DNA of 64,000 nt from Deltaproteobacteria bacterium (GCA_026388715.1 JAPLJF010000001.1:1-64000), one strand, 5' to 3'. Counted from the stretch's first letter, positions 42,248-51,670 are shown. Program-made: numbers and translations. Notes: generated from the sequence alone by a model not told the origin.

Positions 42248-43308
42248 AAATTGCTTTTTTGGCAAATCGAGCACATTACGCCTGGACATTGTTGCTTGTT
42301 GGGGCATTGTTTTTTGGGGGCTGTGGGTATAAAACCCTGCCAGTGCCTCCTGAAAATATTGTGCCCAAGGCCATTGAGGACCTGCGTTATTCTGTGGATG
42401 AAAAGGGTGTCGTCCTGACCTGGTCGTATCCGGTTGAGACCATCAAAGAGACGGATCTTACCGGTATCGCTTCGTTTGAGGTATATCGGGCAGTCGTCTC
42501 TCTTGACAGTTATTGCGCCACTTGTCCCATTCCTTTCGGGGAGCCCATTGTCGTTCCAGGTGGGATGATTAGTAAGGATGGCAGACGGAAAGGGACTTAT
42601 GAGAGCGCGCTCTTGCGTTCGGGTGAAAAGTATTTCTTCAAGGTGCGTTCGCGTACCAGTTGGTGGGCGGCAAGCGCTGATTCCAATATCATTACTTTTG
42701 TCTGGCATATGCCGGCCAAGGCGCCGGCGGGTTTACAGGCGACCGGAGGAGATCGCTCTGTTCGTCTGCAATGGCAACCGGCGACCCAGTTGATGGATGG
42801 CCAGCAGCTTGATCTGCCGGTACAGTACCAGGTATTAAGAAGTCTTGACGGAAAGGCCTTTGCAGAGCTTGGAGCCGCTGGTAAGGAGACAAACTATACC
42901 GATACTTCAGCGCAGAATGACCAGAAGTATTTTTACAAGATCCAGTCTGTCCTTCAGGTTGATGGCAATGGAGTTGGCGGCGGCATGAGCGAGGTTGCAA
43001 CGGCGGTGCCCGTTGATTTGACTCCGCCCGAGGCGCCAACAGGGGTGACTGTTGTTGCCACCAGCAACGGGTTCAAGGTCTTCTGGGAAAATTCCCCGGC
43101 AAATGACCTCCAGGGCTATCATGTCTATCGTCGTGCTGCTGATCAGAAGAAGAAAGAGCTTATTGGCGATGTTGAGGCGATTTATACAATTTATGAGGAC
43201 AAGACTGTCTCAGCCGATGGGCAGTTTTATTATTCTGTTACGGCCTATGACAAGATGGAGCCAGCCAACGAGAGCAAGGCTTCGGCTGAGGCAACAGTTC
43301 GCCACTGA
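42244..43308 (+). CDS. Lipoprotein with three fibronectin type III-like domains
   Basis: 354 residues. Signal peptide with lipidated Cys (LFFGGCGYK, about residue 27), then three FN3-like repeats beginning near 40 (IEDLRYSVDEKGVVLTWSYP), 160 (APAGLQATGGDRSVRLQWQP) and 260 (APTGVTVVATSNGFKVFWENS). It overlaps argH by 4 bp and is followed by lysA, a position shared by similar lipoprotein genes in deltaproteobacterial arg-lys clusters. Function unknown; probably periplasmic face or outer membrane. Confidence 0.85.
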   Translation: MKIAFLANRAHYAWTLLLVGALFFGGCGYKTLPVPPENIVPKAIEDLRYSVDEKGVVLTWSYPVETIKETDLTGIASFEVYRAVVSLDSYCATCPIPFGEPIVVPGGMISKDGRRKGTYESALLRSGEKYFFKVRSRTSWWAASADSNIITFVWHMPAKAPAGLQATGGDRSVRLQWQPATQLMDGQQLDLPVQYQVLRSLDGKAFAELGAAGKETNYTDTSAQNDQKYFYKIQSVLQVDGNGVGGGMSEVATAVPVDLTPPEAPTGVTVVATSNGFKVFWENSPANDLQGYHVYRRAADQKKKELIGDVEAIYTIYEDKTVSADGQFYYSVTAYDKMEPANESKASAEATVRH

Positions 43309-43352
43309 GCAAACAGCTTTACCACTTTTTCTTTCAATTTTTCGAGGTTGTT

Positions 43353-44621
43353 TTGAATCATTTTGTGTCAAAAAACGGGGAACTTTTCTGTGAGCAGCTG
43401 GCGGTGGCAGATATTGCCAGGGAAGTGGGAACCCCTTTTTATCTCTATTCCAAAGCGACCTTGGCCCGTCATTTTCAGGCCTTTGATTCCGCCTTTGCCG
43501 GTATTGATCATCTGACCTGCTTTGCGGTCAAGGCCTGTTCCAATATTGCCATCCTCAATCTTTTTGCAGGCCTTGGTGGTGGTGCCGATATTGTTTCAGG
43601 TGGCGAACTGTACCGGGCCCTGAAGGCCGGGGTTGACCCCACACGGATCATCTATTCAGGCGTGGGCAAGACCGAACAGGAGTTGCGTTATGCCCTGGAG
43701 GCGGGAATCCTGCTTTTTAATGTGGAATCCGCCCAGGAGCTTGAACGTCTGCAACGGGTAGCGGCTGCCATGGGGGTTAAGGCCCCGGTCTCCTTCCGCG
43801 TCAATCCTGATGTTGATCCCAAGACTCATGCCTATATCTCTACAGGTATGGCCAAGAATAAATTTGGCATTCCCATTGACGAAGCCTTTGACCTATATGT
43901 ACGGGCAATGGCCATGGAGAATATCGTGGTCAAAGGGGTGAGTTGCCATATCGGGTCGCAGTTGACCCTGATTTCACCTTTTATTGAGTCGTTGCGGAAG
44001 GTGAAACATTTGGTGGAAAGACTCGCGGCCAAGGGTATTACTATCGAATTTATTGATCTGGGCGGTGGTGTCGGTATTACCTATGATGAGGAACAACCGC
44101 CCCATCCACGGGATTATGCTGCGGCGATCAAGAAAGAGTTGCAGGGGATGCGTGCCACCCTGATTCTTGAACCGGGCCGGGTCCTTGTCGGGAATGCTGC
44201 CATTCTGGTGACCGAGGTGCAATATACCAAGAGCAACCGCGGCACAGACCAGGTGAAGAAATTTGTGGTGGTGGATGCGGCCATGAATGACCTGACCCGG
44301 CCAAGTTTGTATGGCGCCTATCATGCAATTGTGCCTGTTCAGGAGAAAGGTGCGGAGCGAGAGGTGGTGGATATTGTCGGCCCGATCTGTGAGACGGGAG
44401 ATTTTCTGGCCAAAGACCGGGAACTGCCCCGGGTGGAGCAGGGTGATCTCCTGGCGGTGATGAGCGCGGGGGCCTATGGATTCAGCATGTCCTCCAACTA
44501 CAACTCACGGCCTAGGGTGGCCGAGGTCCTGGTGGATGGCGGGAGTTACGCATTGATCCGTCAGCGGGAGACCTTTGCCTCTCTTGTTCAGGGTGAGACT
44601 ATTCCAGGTGGTGCGGAGTAG
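43353..44621 (+). CDS. lysA: Diaminopimelate decarboxylase
   Basis: PLP enzyme of the alanine-racemase fold that makes lysine from meso-diaminopimelate. 422 residues. PLP lysine at K60 in CFAVKACSNIAIL; GGGADIVSGGELYRAL, SCHIGSQLT (His), DLGGGVGITY, EPGRVLVGNA and GPICETGDFLAK are present. TTG start at 43353 with CGAGG 8 nt upstream. It leads directly into dapF (3-bp gap). Confidence 0.95.
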   Translation: MNHFVSKNGELFCEQLAVADIAREVGTPFYLYSKATLARHFQAFDSAFAGIDHLTCFAVKACSNIAILNLFAGLGGGADIVSGGELYRALKAGVDPTRIIYSGVGKTEQELRYALEAGILLFNVESAQELERLQRVAAAMGVKAPVSFRVNPDVDPKTHAYISTGMAKNKFGIPIDEAFDLYVRAMAMENIVVKGVSCHIGSQLTLISPFIESLRKVKHLVERLAAKGITIEFIDLGGGVGITYDEEQPPHPRDYAAAIKKELQGMRATLILEPGRVLVGNAAILVTEVQYTKSNRGTDQVKKFVVVDAAMNDLTRPSLYGAYHAIVPVQEKGAEREVVDIVGPICETGDFLAKDRELPRVEQGDLLAVMSAGAYGFSMSSNYNSRPRVAEVLVDGGSYALIRQRETFASLVQGETIPGGAE

Positions 44622-44624
44622 AAT

Positions 44625-45488
44625 ATGGCCATTGATTTTCCGATTTCCTTTACCAAGATGAGCGGCGCGGGCAATGATTTTATTGTCATTGATCATCGGG
44701 TTGAACTGATTCCCGAGGCAGAACAGCCGGGGTTTGCGAAGCGAGTTTGCCGGCGGATGTTTGCCGTGGGGGCCGACGGGCTGATCCTTATTGAAAACTC
44801 AGCTGTGGCTGATTTTCGCTGGCGTTTTTATAATGGTGACGGTTCTGTGGCCGAGATGTGCGGTAACGGGGCCCGTTGCGCGGCCCGTTTTGCCTATAGC
44901 AAAGGGATCGCCGGTGCTCGCATGTCTTTTGAGACCCTGGCGGGTATCATTGAGGCTGAGATCTGCAGTGATGACACAGGTGATGATAAAACCGTGCGTC
45001 TGCGGATGACGGCTCCCTGTGATTTCAGGACAAATCTATCGGTCATCCTGGATGGCCAGGAAAAAAACCTGTCCTTTGTGAACAGCGGCGTGCCCCATGC
45101 CGTGCTTTTTATGGAGGAAGGAGAGAACATTCCCGTTCAAGAGTGGGGAAAGATCGTTCGTTTTCATCCCCTGTTCCAGCCTGCCGGCACCAATGTGAAT
45201 TTTGTGCAGAAAATTGGTGAGAATACCATTCGGGTTCGCACCTATGAGCGCGGGGTGGAGGATGAAACCATGGCTTGCGGCACCGGTGCGGTGGCATCCG
45301 CACTCTTTGCCGTCAATTACGGATTAGCCTCTTCACCAGTGACAGTGATCACCTCAGGTGGTGAGCGGTTGACTGTTTTGTTTGATCTAAGGGTTGGGCT
45401 GCATGGGCCGCAGGTGGAAAATGTCTTTCTCCAGGGTCCGGCTCGCATTATCTATGAAGGAAAATTGACGGCGGAAGTATTGCTCTGA
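44625..45488 (+). CDS. dapF: Diaminopimelate epimerase
   Basis: Converts LL- to meso-diaminopimelate without cofactor, for lysine and peptidoglycan. 287 residues. The two catalytic cysteines are visible in EMCGNGARCAARF and in ETMACGTGAVAS; N-terminal FTKMSGAGNDFIVID is typical. Between lysA and dapA in the lysine block. Confidence 0.96.
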   Translation: MAIDFPISFTKMSGAGNDFIVIDHRVELIPEAEQPGFAKRVCRRMFAVGADGLILIENSAVADFRWRFYNGDGSVAEMCGNGARCAARFAYSKGIAGARMSFETLAGIIEAEICSDDTGDDKTVRLRMTAPCDFRTNLSVILDGQEKNLSFVNSGVPHAVLFMEEGENIPVQEWGKIVRFHPLFQPAGTNVNFVQKIGENTIRVRTYERGVEDETMACGTGAVASALFAVNYGLASSPVTVITSGGERLTVLFDLRVGLHGPQVENVFLQGPARIIYEGKLTAEVLL

Positions 45489-45539
45489 ACCGTTGGGAAA
45501 ATATATCTCGGTTACAAAAGTCATATCAGGAGAGGAATT

Positions 45540-46421
45540 ATGAAAAAGTATTACGGCGCCATCGTTGCCATTGTCACCCCGTTTATCGATGGGAAGATTG
45601 ATGAGCAGGGTTTAGTGGATCTTATTGAATTTCAGATAGCCAATGGTACGCATGGTATTGTTCCCTGCGGAACAACGGGTGAATCGGCAACGCTGGATTT
45701 TGATGAGCATAAGCGGGTTATTGAGCTGACAGTCAAGACCGTTCGTGGTCGGGTCCCGGTTATCGCCGGAACCGGCGCCAATAACACCAAGGAAGCGATT
45801 GAGCTGACCGAGAGCGCCAGGAATAGCGGCGCCGATGCGGTTCTCTCTGTAACTCCTTATTACAACAAACCCAGCCAGGAAGGGTTGTATCTGCACTTCA
45901 AGGCTATAGCAGAGAGTGTGAAGATCCCGATGTTCCTGTATAACGTTCCTGGACGGACAGCCATTAATATGCTTCCGGAAACAGTGGCGCGTCTTGCTAA
46001 GGTTAAAAATATTATCGGGATTAAAGAGGCCTGCGGCAGTCTGCAGCAGATCAGTGAGATAATCCGTCTCTGTCCTTCCAAGTTTATTGTGCTCTCTGGT
46101 GATGATTTTACCTCTATGCCCACGGTCTTTATTGGTGGCAAGGGGGTTATTTCTGTGACCTCTAATGTCGATCCCAAAGGGATGGCCGATCTGATGGAGG
46201 CCTCTTTGGCTGGAGACCTGAAAAAGGCCAACAAGATTCATTATCGTCTCTTCCCGCTCATGAATGCGATGTTCTGTGCACCAAACCCTGTGCCAGCCAA
46301 AAAAGGTGTTGAGTTGATGGGCAAGATAAAAGATGGACTGCCCCGGCTGCCAATGTCAGCCATTGATGATGCGGCCCTTGCTAAATTGACCACGGCAATG
46401 AAAGATGCGGGATTGGTGTAA
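45540..46421 (+). CDS. dapA: 4-hydroxy-tetrahydrodipicolinate synthase
   Basis: First committed lysine step, from pyruvate and aspartate semialdehyde. 293 residues. TIM barrel with GTTGES (44-49), catalytic Tyr134 in FLYNVPGRT and Schiff-base Lys162 in GIKEACGS. Ribosome binding site AGGAGAGG. dapB follows 66 bp later. Confidence 0.96.
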   Translation: MKKYYGAIVAIVTPFIDGKIDEQGLVDLIEFQIANGTHGIVPCGTTGESATLDFDEHKRVIELTVKTVRGRVPVIAGTGANNTKEAIELTESARNSGADAVLSVTPYYNKPSQEGLYLHFKAIAESVKIPMFLYNVPGRTAINMLPETVARLAKVKNIIGIKEACGSLQQISEIIRLCPSKFIVLSGDDFTSMPTVFIGGKGVISVTSNVDPKGMADLMEASLAGDLKKANKIHYRLFPLMNAMFCAPNPVPAKKGVELMGKIKDGLPRLPMSAIDDAALAKLTTAMKDAGLV

Positions 46422-46487
46422 GGAGTCATTGCCCGCAAGGTAGACTGCCGTAATGAGCGTGTTTTATTCAGAGAAAAGGAAAAAATA

Positions 46488-47297
46488 ATGATCAATGTTA
46501 TTATCGCCGGGGCCTCCGGTCGTATGGGGCAACGGGTAGGATATATGGTGCAGGAGCACCCTGGTTTACATTATGCCGCAGCCTTTGAGGCTGCCGGCAG
46601 TCCAGTCATTGGCCGTGATCCAGGAGAGCTTGCCGGCTGGGGACGGGCTGGTGTTTCTATTGAGGAGGGTCTGGAGGCGGTAATTGAGCGGGGTGATGTC
46701 CTGATTGATTTCACCTTTCATAAGGCCACCATGGAATTTGCCCGTCTGGCTGCACGGTATAACAAGGCGATGGTTATAGGTACAACCGGATTGACAGCGG
46801 AAGAGCTGGAAGAGTTGGGCAGTTTGAGTCAGCATTTTCCCTGTGTCCAGGCCCCGAACATGGCCGTTGGCGTCAATGTCCTGTTTAAACTGGCAGCAAA
46901 AACTGCCGCAATTCTTGGTGATGACTATGATATCGAGATTATCGAAGCCCATCACAACAAGAAAAAAGATGCCCCAAGCGGTACGGCCCTGAAGCTTGCT
47001 GAAATGGCCGCATCAGGTGTGCATCGTAATCTTGCCGAAGTCGGTGTCTATACGCGTCATGGGATGATTGGGGAGCGGACTAAAAAAGAGATTGGCATCC
47101 AGACGATCCGGGCCGGAGATATTGTTGGCGAGCATACCATCTATTTTGCCGGCCCAGGTGAGCGCATTGAGATTACCCATCGCGCCCATAGTCGGGATAA
47201 TTTTGCCAAGGGAGCTGCCACTGCCGCGGCCTGGGTTGTTGGTAAAAAACCCGGACTGTACTCGATGTTTGATGTCCTGGGGTTACAGGATCTGTAG
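46488..47297 (+). CDS. dapB: 4-hydroxy-tetrahydrodipicolinate reductase
   Basis: NAD(P)H-dependent reductase (269 residues). N-terminal nucleotide motif VIIAGASGRMGQRV (about 4-17), GTTGLT, the signature EAHHNKKKDAPSGTA and RAGDIVGEHTIYFAG. Closes the lysA-dapF-dapA-dapB block; dapL, often next in deltaproteobacteria, is not here, and folK follows. Confidence 0.96.
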   Translation: MINVIIAGASGRMGQRVGYMVQEHPGLHYAAAFEAAGSPVIGRDPGELAGWGRAGVSIEEGLEAVIERGDVLIDFTFHKATMEFARLAARYNKAMVIGTTGLTAEELEELGSLSQHFPCVQAPNMAVGVNVLFKLAAKTAAILGDDYDIEIIEAHHNKKKDAPSGTALKLAEMAASGVHRNLAEVGVYTRHGMIGERTKKEIGIQTIRAGDIVGEHTIYFAGPGERIEITHRAHSRDNFAKGAATAAAWVVGKKPGLYSMFDVLGLQDL

Positions 47298-47300
47298 GAT

Positions 47301-47843
47301 GTGAGGGCGGGAAAAACGACCCAGGCCTTTATCGGTTTTGGCTCAAATCTCGGTAATGGCCGGCAGCTTGTTTTGAGCGCCTGGAATCAACTGGCCGTTG
47401 AGGAAACGGTTTTGCTGCGCAAGCTTTCATCATTGTATGTGACCGAGGCTGTGGGCATGGCCAGCCGGTCACTTTTTACCAATGGTGTGGGCATGGTCGA
47501 GACGGAATTTGGGCCATCAGAGCTTTTGCATCTGTTGTTGCAGGTCGAGACAGAGCATGGACGTCTGCGCGACGTTCACGCCTCAGGTTATCAGGATCGT
47601 TTTCTCGATCTGGATTTGCTTTATTTTGGCGATACAGTGTGCAGTTTGCCTGAACTGATCCTGCCGCATCCCCATATCGCCAGTCGTCTTTTTGTCCTTG
47701 CCCCGCTGGTTGAGATTGCGCCCTGGTTCCAGGATCCTCTGACCGGACAGACGGTGGAGATACTCTATCAGCAGCTTCTCTCGCAAATTCAGCAGGGAAA
47801 AGTCCCTGCGCAGGGTATTTCCCGGATTGAACGGGTAGGGTGA
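47301..47843 (+). CDS. folK: 2-amino-4-hydroxy-6-hydroxymethyldihydropteridine pyrophosphokinase
   Basis: Folate biosynthesis (HPPK), 180 residues. GFGSNLGNG near the start, the SLYVTEAVG segment, the signature DRFLDLDLLYFGD and LPHPHIASRLFVLAPLVEIAP are diagnostic. GTG start at 47301, 3 bp after the dapB stop, so probably co-translated with it. No other folate gene is adjacent. Confidence 0.94.
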   Translation: MRAGKTTQAFIGFGSNLGNGRQLVLSAWNQLAVEETVLLRKLSSLYVTEAVGMASRSLFTNGVGMVETEFGPSELLHLLLQVETEHGRLRDVHASGYQDRFLDLDLLYFGDTVCSLPELILPHPHIASRLFVLAPLVEIAPWFQDPLTGQTVEILYQQLLSQIQQGKVPAQGISRIERVG

Positions 47844-47982
47844 TTGCAATCCTGTCATATCATCCGGAACGGGGCCGTATTTTTTTATAGAAAAGAATTA
47901 TTAGACATTTATCGGTGGACGACTATAATAAATATATGAATTTTTCTTTTCACAGAATGATGAGTGAAATTGGGGGTGTGGC

Positions 47983-48252
47983 GTGAGTCCTCTACGTTTG
48001 GTGATTCTGGCCATTCTCTTCTATATTGGGTATCGTTTGCTTGTCGGAATTGGCAAGAAAAAATCTGTCAACAAACAGTCTGATGAAAAATATTCACCCC
48101 CGGTGTCCGATGCGCTCGTAGAAGATCCTGTTTGTCATACCCTTGTTCCCAAAGGACAGGCAATACGGTTGCAGCATGAAAATCAGATCTATTATTTCTG
48201 CAGCGAGTCATGTTGCAGTCGGTTTATCAGCGAAAAAGGAGAGAAACAATGA
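47983..48252 (+). CDS. Small membrane-anchored YHS/TRASH-like protein
   Basis: 89 residues. An N-terminal membrane helix ([21 protein letters not shown]) and a C-terminal domain, [16 protein letters not shown] ... [13 protein letters not shown], with the cysteine layout of YHS/TRASH metal-binding domains. GTG start with GGGGGTG upstream. Overlaps the aldolase gene by 4 bp (ATGA). Likely binds a metal ion such as Zn or Cu at the membrane; the role is unknown. Confidence 0.8.
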   Translation: MSPLRLVILAILFYIGYRLLVGIGKKKSVNKQSDEKYSPPVSDALVEDPVCHTLVPKGQAIRLQHENQIYYFCSESCCSRFISEKGEKQ

Positions 48253-48893
48253 AGTTTTTTATAGATACCGCCAATATTGATGAGATCAAAAAAGGCGTTG
48301 CCATGGGTATGGTCGATGGTGTGACGACCAATCCTTCACTGATTGCCAGAGAAAACAAGCAATTTGAGGAGATCCTGAAAGAGATATGTCAAGTGGTGGA
48401 TGGTCCGGTCAGCGCTGAGGTGATTAGTCTTGAGGCGGATGGCATGGTCAAAGAGGCCAAAGTCCTTGCGGCCCTGAGTGACAATATTGTGATCAAGATT
48501 CCCATGATCATGGAGGGAATGAAGGCGGTTAAACAACTTACATCTATAGGAATTAAAACCAATGTAACGTTGGTGTTTTCAGCAGCCCAGGCGCTTCTGG
48601 CCGCCAAGGCCGGCGCTACCTATGTCAGCCCTTTTGTTGGAAGGCTTGACGATATTGGCCAGCATGGGATGGAGCTGATCAGTGAGATCATGACGGTGTA
48701 CCGTAACTACGATTACCAGAGCGAGGTGATTGTGGCCAGCGTCAGAAGCCCGCTTCATGTGATGGATGCGGCGATGATAGGTGCTGATATCGCCACGATC
48801 CCGCTCAAGGTGATTGAACAGTTGGCAAAACATCCCTTAACCACTCTTGGCGTGGAACAGTTTCTGGCTGATTGGGAAAAAAGAAAAAAGTGA
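48249..48893 (+). CDS. fsa: Transaldolase / fructose-6-phosphate aldolase family protein
   Basis: 214 residues, the short TalC/FSA type. [16 protein letters not shown] start, [14 protein letters not shown], Schiff-base Lys83 in [41 protein letters not shown] split over two strands, and [12 protein letters not shown]. These enzymes work as transaldolases or fructose-6-phosphate aldolases; sequence alone does not decide. ATG 48249 overlaps the previous gene. With rpe it is part of the non-oxidative pentose phosphate pathway, of note because pgi is dead. Confidence 0.93.
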   Translation: MKFFIDTANIDEIKKGVAMGMVDGVTTNPSLIARENKQFEEILKEICQVVDGPVSAEVISLEADGMVKEAKVLAALSDNIVIKIPMIMEGMKAVKQLTSIGIKTNVTLVFSAAQALLAAKAGATYVSPFVGRLDDIGQHGMELISEIMTVYRNYDYQSEVIVASVRSPLHVMDAAMIGADIATIPLKVIEQLAKHPLTTLGVEQFLADWEKRKK

Positions 48894-49014
48894 TTCATTT
48901 GTAAGGTATTCAACTCGTCACATTAGCCTTGCGCCCAACAATGAGTTGCAAAAGATGATGGTAAGATAGCGGCAGGCCAGGGGTTATAAAAATTTCGAGA
49001 CAAAAAGGTAAAAC

Positions 49015-49710
49015 ATGGGAACAGCCGGTAGAATGTTGTTAGTGGCAGCGATGGCAATCCTGTTTTATGGGCAGTCCATGGCCAGGGCTGATATGTACAC
49101 CTATGTGGATAGCAAGGGGACGCGTTATTATACTAATGTCCCTGCCTCTTCTTCTAACCAGTGTCGCCTCTATCAGCATGATGAAGTGGATATCAACAAG
49201 CCGTCTGGTCGGGATTGGCCGGAGGTCCGCGTTGGTGGACGCCGTGATTTTCTCACAAATAGTGCTGTTTATGATCAGCATATTAAACAGTGCGGTTACC
49301 GTTACAATGTTGATCCTCAACTCATAAAAGCAATTATTAAGGCAGAGTCTGGTTTTGATTGCTATGCCAGGTCGCAAAAGGGCGCCCAAGGGCTTATGCA
49401 GCTCATGCCGGGAACGGCCAAAGATCTCAACGTGTCCAATTCCTTTGATCCACGGGCAAATATTGACGGGGGGACACGCTATTTTCGCACTATGCTTGAT
49501 ACTTTTAACGGGAATATCCCTTTGAGTCTTGCTGCCTATAATGCCGGTCCGAATCTGGTCAAACGCACAAATAAGATGCCGCAGATTCCTGAGACGGTGG
49601 AATATGTCCAGCGCGTACTTCAACACTATAAAGACTATAAGGGCGTTGGGCGGCAACCCGTTGCTGCAACCTCGGCAATCAGGGTGGGTGCTCTGGTGAC
49701 AGTGAAATAA
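49015..49710 (+). CDS. Periplasmic lytic transglycosylase (SLT domain)
   Basis: 231 residues. Signal peptide (LLVAAMAILFYGQSMARA), a DUF4124-like start (DMYTYVDSKGTRYYTNVP), then a lysozyme-like SLT domain (about 85-205) with catalytic Glu111 in IIKAESGFDCYARSQKGAQ, GLMQLMPGTA and AAYNAGPNLV. It cleaves peptidoglycan glycan strands with 1,6-anhydro ends. Followed 34 bp later by pgsA. Confidence 0.93.
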   Translation: MGTAGRMLLVAAMAILFYGQSMARADMYTYVDSKGTRYYTNVPASSSNQCRLYQHDEVDINKPSGRDWPEVRVGGRRDFLTNSAVYDQHIKQCGYRYNVDPQLIKAIIKAESGFDCYARSQKGAQGLMQLMPGTAKDLNVSNSFDPRANIDGGTRYFRTMLDTFNGNIPLSLAAYNAGPNLVKRTNKMPQIPETVEYVQRVLQHYKDYKGVGRQPVAATSAIRVGALVTVK

Positions 49711-49744
49711 AAACCAAGATGACTGCTGCATTTGGGAGTAAGAA

Positions 49745-50311
49745 ATGGATCAACTGGTAACGTTGCCAAACATATTCACCGGCCTTCGTTTTGCCATGAT
49801 TCCCGTGCTCATTGTATTGTTTTCAGTGGAACAGACAATTGCCATTGGCTTGGTGACTTTTTTTGCTTTTGTCTTTGCCGCGCTTACGGACTTTGTTGAT
49901 GGCTATTTTGCCAGAAAATACAACAGTGAGACGACTCTTGGCAAGCTGATGGATCCCCTTGCTGACAAGGTGCTTGTCGCAACCGCCCTGATCATGCTTA
50001 TTCCCATGGGACGGGTCCCGGCCTGGGTTTGTTTGCTGATTATCTGTCGTGAGATCATTATTACTGGGCTCAGGGGACTTGCCGCATCGACCGGGGTGGT
50101 GGTGTCTGCCGGACAAATGGGAAAGGTCAAGAGTAGTTTTCAGTATTTCGGGATTGGCTTCCTGGTTTTTCCTCTTGGCGTTCTGCCAGTGCCCTATCTC
50201 TATCAGATAGGGCAGATCCTGTTGTATATCAGCTTGGTCATGGCCATCTGGTCAGGAATAGATTATTTTTATAGTTTACGAAATATATTTCAGGAAACAG
50301 TCAAGCAATAA
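49745..50311 (+). CDS. pgsA: CDP-diacylglycerol-glycerol-3-phosphate 3-phosphatidyltransferase
   Basis: Inner-membrane CDP-alcohol phosphotransferase that makes phosphatidylglycerol phosphate. 188 residues with about five membrane helices. N-terminal LPNIFTGLRFAMIPVLI and the signature DFVDGYFARKYN ... GKLMDPLADK (DG-x2-AR-x8/9-G-x3-D-x3-D) are intact. Ribosome binding site GGGAG. A tRNA-Leu follows 64 bp downstream. Confidence 0.95.
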   Translation: MDQLVTLPNIFTGLRFAMIPVLIVLFSVEQTIAIGLVTFFAFVFAALTDFVDGYFARKYNSETTLGKLMDPLADKVLVATALIMLIPMGRVPAWVCLLIICREIIITGLRGLAASTGVVVSAGQMGKVKSSFQYFGIGFLVFPLGVLPVPYLYQIGQILLYISLVMAIWSGIDYFYSLRNIFQETVKQ

Positions 50312-50374
50312 GGGAGAAAACCCATTTTTCTTGACAGACACAGCCAAGGACAGTATTAACTTTTAGCTTTCATT

Positions 50375-50461
50375 GCCGAAGTGGTGAAACTGGTAGACGC
50401 ACGGGACTCAAAATCCCGCGGGAGCAATCCCATGTCGGTTCGATTCCGACCTTCGGCACCA
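50375..50461 (+). tRNA. tRNA-Leu (anticodon CAA), CCA encoded
   Basis: Class II tRNA: acceptor GCCGAAG / CTTCGGC, D-arm GTGGTGAAACTGGTAGACGC, anticodon stem CGGGA/TCCCG around loop CTCAAAA (anticodon CAA, reads UUG), a long variable arm (GGGAGCAATCCC), T-arm with GGTTCGATTCC, discriminator A and 3' CCA. Ends with a terminator at 50472. Confidence 0.97.
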
Positions 50462-50471
50462 AGGAAATTCA

Positions 50472-50505
50472 AGGGGTTACAGCAAATTAGCTGTAACCCC
50501 TTTTT
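50472..50505 (+). terminator. Intrinsic terminator after tRNA-Leu
   Basis: AGGGGTTACAGC-AAATTA-GCTGTAACCCCT followed by TTTT; perfect 12-bp stem, 10 bp after the tRNA 3' end. Confidence 0.93.
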
Positions 50506-50583
50506 CTTTATTTCCTTAGTGTCTCACGTCCTGCATAAAGATAAGGTCAAAACATCTCGCAAAGTTGTCGCAAAAGGATCAAG

Positions 50584-50685
50584 ATGGAGAAAATTATTTG
50601 GTTTTCTGTTATTGGAAGCGCTGCGTGGCTGGAAATCATTGGTATTCAGGCACCATTTGACGGTATAAAGGTACAGGCTCTGTGA
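50584..50685 (+). CDS. Possible 33-aa peptide
   Basis: A short frame beginning MEKIIWFSVIGSAAWLEIIG with AAAGGA 5-6 nt upstream and one hydrophobic segment. Too short to be sure; no family is recognised and nearby sequence is otherwise non-coding. Confidence 0.25.
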   Translation: MEKIIWFSVIGSAAWLEIIGIQAPFDGIKVQAL

Positions 50686-50777
50686 ACGGGGCCGGTTTTG
50701 GGAGAGGATAGGGGATTGCTCTGTCCTGTATTTCTTTTGCAATGAATTTATTACAGTAAGAATGATAGGAGGGAATA

Positions 50778-50984
50778 ATGAGCGAAAAAGATGTTGGAGA
50801 GGCACTCGTACAGGTGATCCGGGATCCACAGGGATCGGCTAGTCAGGAGAGTTTTGCCAGGGCCATGGAGTTGACAAAGGCATACGCCGGTTCAGGTTCG
50901 GCGCCTCATTTCAGCGCGGTTGCCCGGCTCTTTTATGACCTGTTTGAAATGTTCGAGACGGGCGCGGATCCTCGGAAGAAATAG
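50778..50984 (+). CDS. Small hypothetical protein, 68 aa
   Basis: Begins MSEKDVGEALVQVIRDPQGS after a strong ribosome binding site (ATAGGAGGG). Helical, acidic, no signal peptide or membrane segment; SFARAMELTKAYAG and HFSAVARLFYDLFEMFE are probably helices. No family recognised. Stands between a tRNA and a small membrane protein gene on the same strand. Confidence 0.6.
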   Translation: MSEKDVGEALVQVIRDPQGSASQESFARAMELTKAYAGSGSAPHFSAVARLFYDLFEMFETGADPRKK

Positions 50985-51099
50985 ATGCAGCACTCCAATT
51001 CACTTTATTTGAGAAATTGAATGGGTTGATCTTCATGCTCTCTGACCCCCTATCCTCATACGTTAACCGGGCGATACCCAGCCTGGGATTAAGGGAAAA

Positions 51100-51507
51100 A
51101 TGGATATCAATATCACCCAAGACCCTCCTGCCGATGTCTTCCAGACCAAGAGAAAATATGGGCGCATCATCCCGTTTCTTCTGGCCCTGATATTCTGCGC
51201 CATCCTGCTTGCGGTTTTCCAGGTTGTTTTTGGCTCGGCCCATGGAGACCTCCTTGAAAACATCGCCCTTGTTCTCTTTGTGGGTCCGGCCTTGGTATTT
51301 TTCTATTGCGTCGAAAAACTCCATGACTATAAAATGCTTTCACCGGAGCAGGAAAGGGAGATGGAGGAATTCTGCCGGCAGGATCAGGATGTCGCCGCCT
51401 ATTGCGCCAAGGTATCGATGATGGCCAGAAAGCTTGTCAAGGCGGAATATGATGCCTGTAAAGAGCAGGTTAAAGAGCGGTTGGCGAATAAAAAAAAGTT
51501 CTCTTGA
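51100..51507 (+). CDS. Hypothetical protein with two membrane helices, 135 aa
   Basis: MDINITQDPPADVFQTKRKYG, then two membrane helices (IIPFLLALIFCAILLAVFQVVFG and NIALVLFVGPALVFFYCVE) and a charged C-terminal helix (about 85-135: LSPEQEREMEEFCRQDQD and ACKEQVKERLANKKK). Ribosome binding site TAAGGGAA. Four cysteines in the C-terminal half. No family recognised; it faces truA convergently. Confidence 0.6.
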   Translation: MDINITQDPPADVFQTKRKYGRIIPFLLALIFCAILLAVFQVVFGSAHGDLLENIALVLFVGPALVFFYCVEKLHDYKMLSPEQEREMEEFCRQDQDVAAYCAKVSMMARKLVKAEYDACKEQVKERLANKKKFS

Positions 51508-51670
51508 GAAAGAAATGTCTTCAAGAGAACCTCTTTAATAGAAATGATTTTCGCCCTATGATGGACGCCCCGAAGGAATTACTCTTGGGGTATGAAGGAA
51601 GAGCGACTGCCGGTCGCAGCATTTCAATGTTATGGTTGTTTTCGGATGCTTCGCTTACCTGAACGACGGC

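Noticed and set aside
50381-50668. 95-codon plus-strand frame
   Set aside because: Starts inside tRNA-Leu and runs through its terminator.
50462-51100. Integrated element at the 3' end of tRNA-Leu
   Set aside because: No integrase gene and no duplicate of the tRNA 3' end found downstream.
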